Assembly: GCA_029237735.1 (NCBI GenBank) | Contig: JAQZBU010000085.1 | Span: 1-40,416, forward strand | Origin: Ramlibacter sp. | GTDB lineage: Bacteria > Pseudomonadota > Gammaproteobacteria > Burkholderiales > Burkholderiaceae_C | Reading direction: 5' to 3' | DNA length: 40,416 nt | Shown: positions 1 to 6,599 of the stretch, piece by piece | Numbering within the stretch: position 1 is the first letter of the stretch | Layout of the letters: the number at the start of each line of letters is the position of its first letter | The notes under the pieces: generated by a model | The model's input: only the letters and a program-made list of their open reading frames with translations | The model's database searches: none | What the model was told of the DNA's origin: nothing | Translations under genes and position numbers: made by a program

Positions 1-861
1 CACGAGCTTGGGCACCTTGGCGTACACGTCGATGAGGCGCTGGGTGAACTCGTTCGGGTGGCTGGTGGTGTAGCGGATGCGCTCGATGCCCGGGATGTCG
101 GCCACATATTCGATCAGCAGCGCGAAGTCGGCGATCTCCGACGTATTGCCCATCCGGCCGCGGTAAGCATTGACGTTCTGGCCGAGCAGCGTCACTTCCT
201 TCACGCCCTGGTCGGCCAGGCCGGCCACTTCGACCAGCACATCTTCGAATGGACGGGACACTTCCTCACCGCGCGTATAGGGCACCACGCAATAGCTGCA
301 GTACTTGGAGCAGCCTTCCATGATGCTGACGAAGGCCGTGGCCCCGTCAACGCGCGCAGGCGGAAGCTTGTCGAACTTCTCGATCTCCGGGAAGCTGATG
401 TCCACCTGCGGACGGTGCTCGATCGCGCGCTGGCGCAGCAGATCTGGCAGGCGGTGCAGCGTCTGCGGGCCGAACACCACGTCCACATAAGGTGCGCGTT
501 CGATGATGGCGGCGCCCTCCTGGCTCGCGACGCAGCCCCCCACGCCGATCAGCACGCCCTTTTGCTTGAGGTGCTTGACGCGCCCCAGGTCGCTGAACAC
601 TTTCTCCTGCGCCTTTTCGCGCACGGAGCAGGTATTGAAGAGGATCAAGTCGGCCTCGTCCACGTTCTGCGTGGGCTCGTAGCCTTCGGCGGCGTTCATC
701 ACGTCGGCCATCTTGTCCGAGTCGTACTCGTTCATCTGGCAGCCAAAAGTCTTGATGAAAACTTTCTTTCGCAATGGTGCCCCCACATTTGCCGCCGAGG
801 CGGCTGCACTGCCCCCCGAGGGGGTGTTCGCTTGCTTGAAGCGGTTCTGCGCTGCGCTCAT
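1..861 (-). CDS. miaB: tRNA-2-methylthio-N6-dimethylallyladenosine synthase MiaB (5' part, runs off the window)
   Basis: MiaB is a radical-SAM methylthiotransferase that adds a methylthio group to i6A37 in tRNAs reading UNN codons. The 287 codons present contain the N-terminal UPF0004 cysteines (TFGCQMN near residue 41, NTCSVRE, GGCVAS) and the radical-SAM cluster GCSKYCSYC near residue 190. The C-terminal TRAM domain lies outside the window. The start is ambiguous. The ATG at 861 has a good GGAG six bases upstream, but its first 30 codons run through a GC-rich repeat element (779-853). The family's usual N-terminus ([13 protein letters not shown]) begins only after it, where TTG at 774 or GTG at 787 could also initiate. 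It follows the small secreted-protein gene on the same strand. Identity is secure; the start is not. Confidence 0.95.
   Translation of the reverse strand, partial: MSAAQNRFKQANTPSGGSAAASAANVGAPLRKKVFIKTFGCQMNEYDSDKMADVMNAAEGYEPTQNVDEADLILFNTCSVREKAQEKVFSDLGRVKHLKQKGVLIGVGGCVASQEGAAIIERAPYVDVVFGPQTLHRLPDLLRQRAIEHRPQVDISFPEIEKFDKLPPARVDGATAFVSIMEGCSKYCSYCVVPYTRGEEVSRPFEDVLVEVAGLADQGVKEVTLLGQNVNAYRGRMGNTSEIADFALLIEYVADIPGIERIRYTTSHPNEFTQRLIDVYAKVPKLV
779..853 (+). repeat. GC-rich dispersed repeat, family 1 (copy at the miaB 5' end)
   Basis: The copy begins GCCCCCACATTTGCC and contains the core CCCCCCGAGGGGG, a short stem with a CGA loop. It shares this start and core with copies at 3093, 33589, 34588 and 35642. 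Unlike the others it is inverted relative to the adjacent genes, and it lies inside the longest miaB reading frame. Confidence 0.7.
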
Positions 862-874
862 CTGACGCTCCGGC

Positions 875-1261
875 TCAGCGGCGCGCGCCGAAGATCAGTG
901 CCAGCAGCTCGACGAACCGCTTGAAGCCATCGGCGCCGCCGCCCGTGCCCCCGAGCTTGGTGTATTCGTCCTCGGTGAGAATCCACGCCTCGTGCACCAG
1001 GCCGGCGGCGTCGCGCTTGTAGACCACGGGCAGGGTCTTGCCCACGATGCCGCCCGAGAGGACCAGCATGTTGTTCAGGTCGCGGATGCGCGAACCGGGC
1101 GAGAGCTGGTCGGGTTTGCCGTCGATGGTGATCTGGGGCGGGGCGGTGACGACCATCTTGCCCAGGACGACATCCTTGGGCGCTTCGCGGCGGATGCCCT
1201 GGGCGAAGGCGAGGCTGGCCAGGAAGGCAAGCACAATGAAAAGGAAGCTGCAGCGTTTCAT
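875..1261 (-). CDS. small secreted hypothetical protein (128 aa)
   Basis: I do not recognise a named family. The ATG at 1261 opens a typical Sec signal peptide (MKRCSFLF, a hydrophobic core, then a likely cut after SLAFA), so the mature protein of about 108 residues is periplasmic or exported. The mature part contains [13 protein letters not shown] and a hydrophobic stretch [13 protein letters not shown]. It ends in a basic GARR tail and has no cysteines beyond the signal region. An upstream in-frame extension to 1324 exists but would place the signal peptide internally and cross the terminator hairpin, so 1261 is preferred. It lies between the tRNA and miaB on the same strand, so it may be cotranscribed with miaB. 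It resembles conserved hypotheticals of Comamonadaceae from memory. Function unknown. Confidence 0.75.
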   Translation of the reverse strand: MKRCSFLFIVLAFLASLAFAQGIRREAPKDVVLGKMVVTAPPQITIDGKPDQLSPGSRIRDLNNMLVLSGGIVGKTLPVVYKRDAAGLVHEAWILTEDEYTKLGGTGGGADGFKRFVELLALIFGARR

Positions 1262-1287
1262 GGTGATATCCAGAGGCTGTACAAGAG

Positions 1288-1318
1288 ACGAAGGCACTGT
1301 GCGGGACAGTGCCTTCGT
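1288..1318 (-). terminator. hairpin downstream of the tRNA (likely terminator)
   Basis: There is a perfect 13-bp inverted repeat (ACGAAGGCACTGT / ACAGTGCCTTCGT) around a 5-base loop, just 3' of the tRNA on the minus strand. A second smaller palindrome CAACGCC-A-GGCGTTG lies at 1322-1336, between tRNA and hairpin. On the minus strand the stem is followed by CTCTTGT, only a weak U-tract. Its place and strength suggest 3'-end formation of the tRNA transcript. Confidence 0.6.
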
Positions 1319-1342
1319 TGTCAACGCCAGGCGTTGGGTGTC

Positions 1343-1419
1343 TGGTGGCGCTTCACGGATTCGAACCGCGGACCTGTGGATTATGATTCCATCGCTCTAA
1401 CCGACTGAGCTAAAGCGCC
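1343..1419 (-). tRNA. tRNA-Met (CAT anticodon)
   Basis: This is a complete 77-nt cloverleaf including an encoded CCA. The acceptor arm GGCGCTT pairs with AAGCGCC, the D-arm contains AGCTCAGTCGGTTAGAGC, the anticodon loop is ATCATAA (anticodon CAT), and the T-arm contains GGTTCGAATCC. CAT can be elongator Met or Ile2 (lysidine-modified). The D-arm and the strong G-C acceptor fit elongator Met, but identity elements alone do not fully exclude Ile2. It has its own -10 box just upstream and a hairpin downstream. Confidence 0.93.
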
Positions 1420-1430
1420 GACAGCCTAAG

Positions 1431-1459
1431 ATTATATCAAGGGACCGGAAACCGCTCAG
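1431..1459 (-). promoter_or_regulatory. promoter of the tRNA gene
   Basis: On the minus strand a perfect TATAAT (1436 to 1431) lies 11 bases upstream of the tRNA 5' end. A weak -35 (CTGAGC, 1459-1454) sits 17 bases before it and overlaps the stop codon of the vWA gene. Confidence 0.55.
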
Positions 1460-2961
1460 CTTCCCCTGGCCAATTTCCCCAGCTCCTGCGAAACCAACCG
1501 CACGATCAGCCGGTCGAGCGTGTCCACCGAGTAATTTTTCACGTCATGCACGGTCTCTCGCCCGGGGCCGCTCGCCGGGTCGTGGGCATTGGCATAGGTG
1601 AGGAAGACGAACTGGCCACCGGTGTACTGCGCGATCTGACGCTGGATGAACTCGCCCTGCCTGTCCAGGCCGCTGGCGCCCACGCTGAAGAACTTGATGC
1701 CCTTGCCCAGCGCCGCGGCCATGCCGTCGTCGTAGTACGGCCCGCCGTAGTCGAGGTGGGGCGGAGCGTCGGCCAGCAGCACCACCATGCGCGTCGCTCC
1801 GGCGCCACGCCAGCTGAGGTTGTGCACGGTTTCGTGGAGCGCCTCGTTCATCGCCTCGGGGTAGTCGCCGCCACCGCCCGCTTGCAGCGGGTTCAAGGCG
1901 CCGCGCAGGAAGCCATCAAGATCGTCCGTGAGGTCGTGGCTGCGAAGCAGGAAGGCATCGCCCTTGTCCCGGTATGCGACAAGGCCGAAGCACAGGTCCG
2001 GCTGGCTCGGCAACCGCGATACTTCGGCCGAGATGCTGCGAAGCGTGGTCTTGAGCTTGTCGATTTCGTCGGCCATCGACCCGGTTGCGTCTACCAGGAA
2101 GACCAGGTCCAGCCGCGCGCGGGGTTCAGCGGCCGGTGCATCGAGCGTCACCTCCAGGGCGCTTTTCTGGCCGCGCGCGAGCCGTGCGGACGACTGGCGG
2201 CCGTCCTTGCGCACCGCGATGTCGTAGTGCGGCGAGCGAGAGGGGTCGAAGGCATTGGGGTGCACCCAGACTTGGCCGGCGGCGTCGGTGCGCGCCCACA
2301 TGGCATGGCCGCTGGACGCCAGCACGGCGACTTCGGCGTCGGCGATGCCGCGCCCGCGCCGGTCCTTCACTTCCAGTAGGTAGCGTTCGCGAACGTCGCG
2401 GGCACGGTGCTCCACGCGCGTGCGGTTGCGAAACGCCAGGTAGGCTGAGAAGTCGGCGTTGTCGTCGACGACCCCGGCTGTCACCGGGCCCTGCGAGCGT
2501 GGCTGCTGCTGCGGCGCGAACGGTGCAGGCGCCGGATACGGCGCGGCCGAGGGATGCGCGGACAAGGCGGACGCGCCGCGCGCCGCGTCGGTCAGGGCGC
2601 CGGCTTCTGCGCGGGCGGATTTTTCGGCGGCCCGCGGAGCGGCGGCAGTCGCGGGTGCGGCGAAATCCTCCGCCGGCGCCGGCTTCGCGAGCCGTTCGCG
2701 CGCGTCGCGGCGGTGCGCCGCCTGCTCACCCGGCCAGCCCGGCACTTCGCGGGTTTGCACTGGGCGGGCGCAGTGGGGCGCCGAGGGCGCGTGGAAATTC
2801 GGCACCGTCCGCACGACGTTCACCGGTGTGGGCCATGGCGCGGGCCGAGGTTCGGGCCAGGAGCCGTTTGCAAGCGGCGAGTGCGCCGTTGCGCTGCAGG
2901 CCGTGAGCGCGAGCTGGGCCACCAGCAGCAGCACGAGTTGGCGCGGGGGACGGTTCTTCAT
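1456..2961 (-). CDS. vWA-domain lipoprotein
   Basis: This 501-residue protein starts at ATG 2961, with GGAGG seven bases upstream. The N-terminus is a lipoprotein signal (hydrophobic VLLLVAQLA, lipobox LTAC), so it should be membrane anchored on the periplasmic side. A long Pro/Ala-rich spacer follows. Next comes a carboxypeptidase-regulatory-like beta domain (YLLEVKDRRGRGIADAEVAVL) and then a von Willebrand A domain of about 200 residues beginning LDLVFLVDATGSM. The MIDAS motif is DATGS, the DxSxS class with Thr, and a later LLADAPPH supplies the other acidic residue. It is divergent from an ECF sigma factor. The pair plus the membrane anti-sigma-like gene looks like an envelope-stress or surface module, which is inference. 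Partner and substrate are unknown. Confidence 0.85.
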   Translation of the reverse strand: MKNRPPRQLVLLLVAQLALTACSATAHSPLANGSWPEPRPAPWPTPVNVVRTVPNFHAPSAPHCARPVQTREVPGWPGEQAAHRRDARERLAKPAPAEDFAAPATAAAPRAAEKSARAEAGALTDAARGASALSAHPSAAPYPAPAPFAPQQQPRSQGPVTAGVVDDNADFSAYLAFRNRTRVEHRARDVRERYLLEVKDRRGRGIADAEVAVLASSGHAMWARTDAAGQVWVHPNAFDPSRSPHYDIAVRKDGRQSSARLARGQKSALEVTLDAPAAEPRARLDLVFLVDATGSMADEIDKLKTTLRSISAEVSRLPSQPDLCFGLVAYRDKGDAFLLRSHDLTDDLDGFLRGALNPLQAGGGGDYPEAMNEALHETVHNLSWRGAGATRMVVLLADAPPHLDYGGPYYDDGMAAALGKGIKFFSVGASGLDRQGEFIQRQIAQYTGGQFVFLTYANAHDPASGPGRETVHDVKNYSVDTLDRLIVRLVSQELGKLARGS

Positions 2962-3092
2962 CGATAGCCTCCAGGTTGTGGTGAAGGCTGTTACGGGCGG
3001 TGCGCCGCCGTGGGGTGAATCTATTTGCCCGGGTTTAACCCCGAAACACGGGCTGCGCCGTAGCAGGTGATGTGAAAATCTACGTCCATGCA

Positions 3093-3168
3093 CCCCCACG
3101 CTCGTCACTTCGTTCCGTCGCTGCCCCCCGAGGGGGCTTCAGCCTCCTTGAGGCGGCTCGGCGGAGGC
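3093..3168 (+). repeat. GC-rich dispersed repeat, family 1 (copy before the ECF sigma gene)
   Basis: The copy starts CCCCCACGCTCGTCACT, has the core CCCCCCGAGGGGG, then a second stem (GCCTC-CTT-GAGGC), and ends GGCGGAGG. The terminal GGAGG is the apparent Shine-Dalgarno of the sigma gene at 3173. It fills the right third of the 211-bp divergent intergenic region; I saw no convincing promoter in the rest. Confidence 0.75.
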
Positions 3169-3172
3169 TGAG

Positions 3173-3787
3173 ATGCCCGGCTCACCCAGCGACATGCCCG
3201 ACGACCAGTTGATGCTGGCCTATGCCCGGGGCGATGCCGCAGCTTTCGACGAGCTCTACGCGCGCCACGAGGGCGCGTTGTTCCGCTTCGTGCGGCGGCT
3301 GCTTGGCGCGCCGCTGGCCGCGCAGGCGGACGAGGTGTTCCAGGACACGTGGGTGCGCATCATCGCGGCGCGCGCCAGTTTCTCGCCCCAGGGCGCGGCG
3401 TGGCGGACCTGGGCCTTCACGATCGCACACAACCTGGCCATGGACCGCCTGCGAGCGAGCGGTCGCGAAATCGGCTTGCAGCCGCAGGAAGACGGCGAGG
3501 ATCCGCTGGATTGGCTGGCGGCGACGCTGGACATGACCCACCCCTCCAGCGAGGACGAAGCCTTCTGGCGCGCCGCCGGCCGGCAGCTACTGCACTGCCT
3601 GGACGAATTGCCGGATGCGCAGCGCGCGGCATTCCTGCTGCACCACGAGGATGGTTGCAGTGTCGAAGATCTCGCGCGGCGCCTGGGCCTGCAGTTCGAG
3701 ACCGCAAAAAGCCGGCTGCGCTACGCGTTGCAGAAATTGCGCGGCTGCATGCGCGGCTATCTCGACGTGATGGGGCAGCCATCGTGA
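3173..3787 (+). CDS. ECF-type sigma-70 family sigma factor
   Basis: This is a 204-residue two-domain sigma factor. Region 2 spans roughly residues 10-95 (LAYARGDAAAFDELYARHEG, then EVFQDTWVRIIAAR, then WRTWAFTIAHNLAMDRLR). Region 4 spans about 135-195 (LDELPDAQRAAFLLHHEDG, then SVEDLARRLGLQFETAKSRL, the helix-turn-helix). There is no region 3 or 1.1, as expected for ECF factors. The start at 3173 is set by GGAGG six bases upstream, inside a repeat element; ATG 3194 is an alternative. The stop TGA overlaps a GTG (GTGA) that begins a chain of mini-ORFs leading to the anti-sigma-like gene, so the sigma and membrane protein are probably translationally coupled. The vWA lipoprotein is divergent. 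Target promoters are unknown. Confidence 0.92.
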   Translation: MPGSPSDMPDDQLMLAYARGDAAAFDELYARHEGALFRFVRRLLGAPLAAQADEVFQDTWVRIIAARASFSPQGAAWRTWAFTIAHNLAMDRLRASGREIGLQPQEDGEDPLDWLAATLDMTHPSSEDEAFWRAAGRQLLHCLDELPDAQRAAFLLHHEDGCSVEDLARRLGLQFETAKSRLRYALQKLRGCMRGYLDVMGQPS

Positions 3788-3849
3788 GCCGACTGGCCAC
3801 TCCCAAGGCTCACAGCACCGCAGCACGCAGTGCGGAGGTCCTCGAGTGA
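3784..3849 (+). CDS. mini-ORF 1 (21 aa) between sigma and anti-sigma genes
   Basis: The GTG at 3784 overlaps the sigma stop (GTGA). It reads 21 codons to a TGA that itself overlaps the next GTG. The peptide contains PKAHSTAARSAEVL. It has no recognised family. It may be only a translational-coupling spacer rather than a functional peptide. Confidence 0.25.
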   Translation: MSRLATPKAHSTAARSAEVLE

Positions 3850-3908
3850 GCCGCCGGGCCGCTCCCAAGGCTCACAGCACCGCAGCACGCAGTGCGGAGG
3901 TCCTCTAG
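3785..3908 (+). repeat. tandem 62-bp duplication carrying an RBS and GTG start
   Basis: There are two head-to-tail copies (3785-3846 and 3847-3908) differing at four positions. Each contains GGAGG seven bases before a GTG and a hairpin CCGCA-N8-TGCGG whose 3' arm runs into the GGAGG. The second copy delivers the RBS and start of the anti-sigma-like gene at 3908. Confidence 0.9.
3846..3908 (+). CDS. mini-ORF 2 (20 aa) between sigma and anti-sigma genes
   Basis: The GTG at 3846 has GGAGG at 3834-3838. It reads 20 codons to a TAG whose last base is the first base of the next GTG (TAGTG). The peptide repeats PKAHSTAARSAEVL from mini-ORF 1. A single G-to-T difference turns the Glu codon of copy 1 into this stop. 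Function, if any, is unknown. Confidence 0.25.
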   Translation: MSRRAAPKAHSTAARSAEVL

Positions 3909-4879
3909 TGAGCGACTTGCGCGACGCTCGGCTGAAGAAGGCGCTTGACTCCGCGCCCGACGCGCAGTCGCGTCCCGACGCGCGCACACGCCAGGCAATT
4001 CATGCTCGTGCTCGCGCAGCGGTTGCGTCCACCGCGCAGGACAGTTGGTGGCGCAGGCTGCTGGGCCCGGACCATCGGCGCATGCCGTGGAGCGCAGCCT
4101 TCGCCACTGTCGTGATGGCGACGCTGGTCACGATGCTGTGGCAAGACCGCGAGATTCCCAGCGCGCGGCCTGACGCCGCCCCGGCGCCGCCGCCGCAGCA
4201 GCAGCCGCAGCAGCAGCCGCAGCCACAGCCCGCTCCGGCCGCCAAGCCGGCGCCCGAGCCCGCCCCGCGCCGGCAGGAATTGGCGAAAGCGCCACTGCCG
4301 TCGCGGCCCACGGCGCCGGCGCAGGAACGCAGCGCCGAGCGTCCGGTGCTGAAGGACGAAGATTCGCGAGCGCTGGCCAAGAGCGGGCCGCAACAAACCG
4401 AATCGGCAAGGGCCGCCGACACCGCAGCCGCGCCTCCCCCACCGGGCCTTGCGAGCGCGCCCGCCGCCGGCGCGGCTGCGGGCACGCCCACCGAGCAGAT
4501 GGCCCGGTCGACGGCGCCGGCAGCGCCGAGTGCGGCTGCGCAACGTGCCGAGCCGCCGGCGCCGGGACTCTGGACGCACGCGCGCATAGCCGGTGCGGGC
4601 CGGAGCGTGGACATCGAACGAAGCCAGGCCCCGCGCCTGCGGGAGTTGCTGTCAGCCGTAGAGCGTGGCGCCCAGGGGCAGGAGCCGCTGGAGGGTGACG
4701 TGACGGCCAGCGTGGAGCTCAGCCGCGAGGGAGTGGTCGTCGACGTGCTCGAAATCATCGGCACGCAGATCCGCTGGACACGCCACCGAGCCGGTGAGCG
4801 ATCGTCTTTCATCGTGAAGCCCGATCCCACGCAACTCCAGGCGCTCATGTCCGAGATCGACCGCCTGCTCGGCCGCTGA
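3908..4879 (+). CDS. membrane anti-sigma-like protein with Pro/Gln-rich linker
   Basis: This 323-residue protein starts at GTG 3908 with GGAGG seven bases upstream. Residues 1-50 are a charged cytoplasmic segment (LRDARLKKALDSAPDAQ, RPDARTRQAIHARARAAV). A single transmembrane helix follows at about 60-78 (WSAAFATVVMATLVTMLW). Then comes a roughly 150-residue low-complexity Pro/Gln/Ala linker, with a CAG/CCG-rich microsatellite-like stretch at 4192-4240, and a compact C-terminal domain of about 90 residues ending in EIDRLLGR. Cytoplasmic helix plus TM plus periplasmic domain, immediately 3' of an ECF sigma gene, is the usual architecture of a membrane anti-sigma factor. No zinc anti-sigma (HxxxCxxC) motif is seen, so the assignment rests on context. 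Confidence 0.75.
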   Translation: MSDLRDARLKKALDSAPDAQSRPDARTRQAIHARARAAVASTAQDSWWRRLLGPDHRRMPWSAAFATVVMATLVTMLWQDREIPSARPDAAPAPPPQQQPQQQPQPQPAPAAKPAPEPAPRRQELAKAPLPSRPTAPAQERSAERPVLKDEDSRALAKSGPQQTESARAADTAAAPPPPGLASAPAAGAAAGTPTEQMARSTAPAAPSAAAQRAEPPAPGLWTHARIAGAGRSVDIERSQAPRLRELLSAVERGAQGQEPLEGDVTASVELSREGVVVDVLEIIGTQIRWTRHRAGERSSFIVKPDPTQLQALMSEIDRLLGR

Positions 4880-4892
4880 GCGGCGGACGCGT

Positions 4893-5672
4893 TTACTGGT
4901 GCTTGAACTGCGCCTTGCGCTTGTTCACGAACGCATCCATGCCTTCCTTCTGGTCGGTGGTGGCGAACAGCGCGTGGAAGATGCGGCGCTCGAACATCAC
5001 GCCGTCCGACAGGCCGCTCTCGAACGAGCGGTTCACCGACTCCTTGGCCGCCATCACGGCAATCTGCGAGAACTCGCAGATCGTGAGCGCCGCGCCCAGC
5101 GCTTCATCCATCAGCTTGTCCAGCGGGACGACGCGGCTGGCGAGGCCTACGCGCTCGGCTTCGTCCGCATTCATCATGCGCGACGTTAGGATCATGTCCA
5201 TCGCCTTGGACTTCCCCACGGCGCGCGGCAGTCGCTGGGTGCCGCCCGCGCCCGGGATGATGCCCAGCTTGATCTCGGGCTGGCCGAACTTCGCGTTGTC
5301 GGCGGCGATGATGAAGTCGCACATCATCGCCAGCTCGCAGCCGCCGCCCAGGGCGAAGCCACTCACCGCCGCGATCACCGGCTTGCGGATCGAGCGTATC
5401 GTCTCCCAGTTGCGCGTGATGTAGTCGCCCTTGTACACGTCGGCGAAGCCGTAGCTTGCCATCGCGCCAATGTCCGCGCCAGCCGCGAAGGCCTTCTCGC
5501 TGCCGGTGACGATCATGCAGCCGATGGCCTCGTCGGCGTCGAAGGCCTTGAGTGCGGCGCCTAGCTCGTCCATCAACTCGTTGTTCAGCGCATTGAGCTG
5601 CTTGGGACGGTTCAGCGTGACGATGCCGACCTTGCCGCCTTCGGAGCGGACCTCGATGTGTTCGTAGGCCAT
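4893..5672 (-). CDS. paaF: enoyl-CoA hydratase, PaaF-like
   Basis: This 259-residue crotonase starts at ATG 5672 with AAGGAG seven bases upstream. Motifs: the oxyanion-hole segment AFAAGADIGAM (about residue 65) and ALGGGCELAMMCDFIIA (about 105-120). The two catalytic-type Glu positions lie in GGGCE and in the FGQPEIKLGIIPGAGG segment. Enoyl-CoA hydratases hydrate trans-2-enoyl-CoA; in the phenylacetate pathway PaaF hydrates 2,3-dehydroadipyl-CoA. The specific assignment comes from its position divergent from paaG-paaI-paaK with a shared operator. By sequence alone it could be a general beta-oxidation hydratase. Its 3' end converges on the anti-sigma-like gene. Confidence 0.85.
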   Translation of the reverse strand: MAYEHIEVRSEGGKVGIVTLNRPKQLNALNNELMDELGAALKAFDADEAIGCMIVTGSEKAFAAGADIGAMASYGFADVYKGDYITRNWETIRSIRKPVIAAVSGFALGGGCELAMMCDFIIAADNAKFGQPEIKLGIIPGAGGTQRLPRAVGKSKAMDMILTSRMMNADEAERVGLASRVVPLDKLMDEALGAALTICEFSQIAVMAAKESVNRSFESGLSDGVMFERRIFHALFATTDQKEGMDAFVNKRKAQFKHQ

Positions 5673-5700
5673 GGGGAATCTCCTTGTATTGAATTTTTCG

Positions 5701-5706
5701 ACTATA
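5701..5706 (-). promoter_or_regulatory. -10 box of paaF
   Basis: On the minus strand TATAGT lies 28 bases upstream of the paaF ATG. The corresponding -35 position falls within the palindrome at 5719-5744, so repressor binding there would block RNA polymerase. Confidence 0.4.
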
Positions 5707-5718
5707 CCCAAGGGCGAA

Positions 5719-5744
5719 ATTAGCCGACCGCGTGGTCGGCTAAT
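5719..5744. promoter_or_regulatory. operator palindrome between paaF and paaG (candidate PaaR site)
   Basis: There is a perfect 11-bp inverted repeat, ATTAGCCGACC / GGTCGGCTAAT, around a 4-base GCGT spacer. CCGACC/GGTCGG half-sites resemble those I recall for the TetR-family regulator PaaR of betaproteobacterial phenylacetate genes. The site overlaps the likely -35 regions for both directions, so one regulator would control paaF and the paaGIK operon together. No regulator gene lies in the window. Confidence 0.75.
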
Positions 5745-5795
5745 GGTAGAGTAATGTCGAAAGACTGGCCTGAGCCATTAACAATGGAGCCTCCG

Positions 5796-6599
5796 ATGAC
5801 CGAAGAATCCGTCCTCTACGAAACCCGCGGCGCGGTGGCGCTCGTCACGCTCAACCGGCCTCAATCGCTCAACAGTTTCACGCGCGCCATGCACCAGGCA
5901 CTCTGGTCTGCGCTCGACAAGGTGGAGGCGGACAAAGCGATCCGAGCCGTAGTGATCACCGGCGCGGGTCGGGGCTTTTGCGCCGGCGCCGACCTTGCGG
6001 AATTCGACTTCGAGCCGGGCCCCGACCTGGTCAAGCGCGCCGACCCCGGCCCCGTCATCGAGCAGGCGTTCAACCCCACGGTGCGCAAGCTGCAGGCCTT
6101 GCGCGTTCCCACGGTGGCCGCAGTGAATGGCGTGGCGGCTGGCGCGGGCGCGTCGCTCGCCATGACCTGCGATCTCGCGGTGGCAGCGCCCAGCGCGAGT
6201 TTCATCCAGGCCTTCAGCAAGATCGGCCTGATCCCCGACGCCGGCGGCACATGGTTTCTCATCAAAAAGCTTGGGCTCGCGCGGGCCATGGGCGCGGCGA
6301 TGCTCGGCGACAAGCTGAGCGCCAGTGACGCCAAGGAATGGGGAATGATCTGGGACGTCGCGCCGGAGGGCGAGGATTGCATGGAGACCGCGATGAAGCT
6401 GGCGCAGCGGCTGGCCACCATGCCAACCCAGGCGCTGGTCGCCACCCGGCACTTGCTGCGGGGCGCGGCCGCGCGTGACCTGGACGCGCAGCTCGACGCG
6501 GAGCGCGAGATGCAGTCGTCGCTTGGCAAGACGCACGACTACATCGAGGGCGTGATGGCCTTCCGCGAGAAGCGACCGGCGCAGTTCAAGGGCGAATGA
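5796..6599 (+). CDS. paaG: 2-(1,2-epoxy-1,2-dihydrophenyl)acetyl-CoA isomerase PaaG
   Basis: This crotonase-superfamily enzyme of 267 residues isomerises the ring-1,2-epoxide of phenylacetyl-CoA to the seven-membered oxepin-CoA. Visible motifs are the CoA/oxyanion segment GRGFCAGADLAEFDF (about residue 60), NGVAAGAGASLAMTCDLAVA (about 110-130) and SFIQAFSKIGLIPDAGG. The Asp of PDAGG, rather than a second Glu, is typical of PaaG-type isomerases. Start choice: ATG 5796 has GGAG eight to nine bases upstream and gives the family length; in-frame ATGs at 5754 and 5784 would add up to 14 residues. Its TGA overlaps the paaI ATG (ATGA). Confidence 0.9.
   Translation: MTEESVLYETRGAVALVTLNRPQSLNSFTRAMHQALWSALDKVEADKAIRAVVITGAGRGFCAGADLAEFDFEPGPDLVKRADPGPVIEQAFNPTVRKLQALRVPTVAAVNGVAAGAGASLAMTCDLAVAAPSASFIQAFSKIGLIPDAGGTWFLIKKLGLARAMGAAMLGDKLSASDAKEWGMIWDVAPEGEDCMETAMKLAQRLATMPTQALVATRHLLRGAAARDLDAQLDAEREMQSSLGKTHDYIEGVMAFREKRPAQFKGE

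Noticed and set aside
1343..1419. tRNA-Ile2 (CAT read by lysidine)
   Set aside because: Possible, but the D-arm and acceptor arm fit elongator Met better; not resolved further without comparison to the full tRNA set.
4192..4240. CAG/CCG microsatellite-like tract as a phase-variation site
   Set aside because: It encodes a Pro/Gln linker in frame and is imperfect; no homopolymer or clean triplet run long enough to slip is seen.
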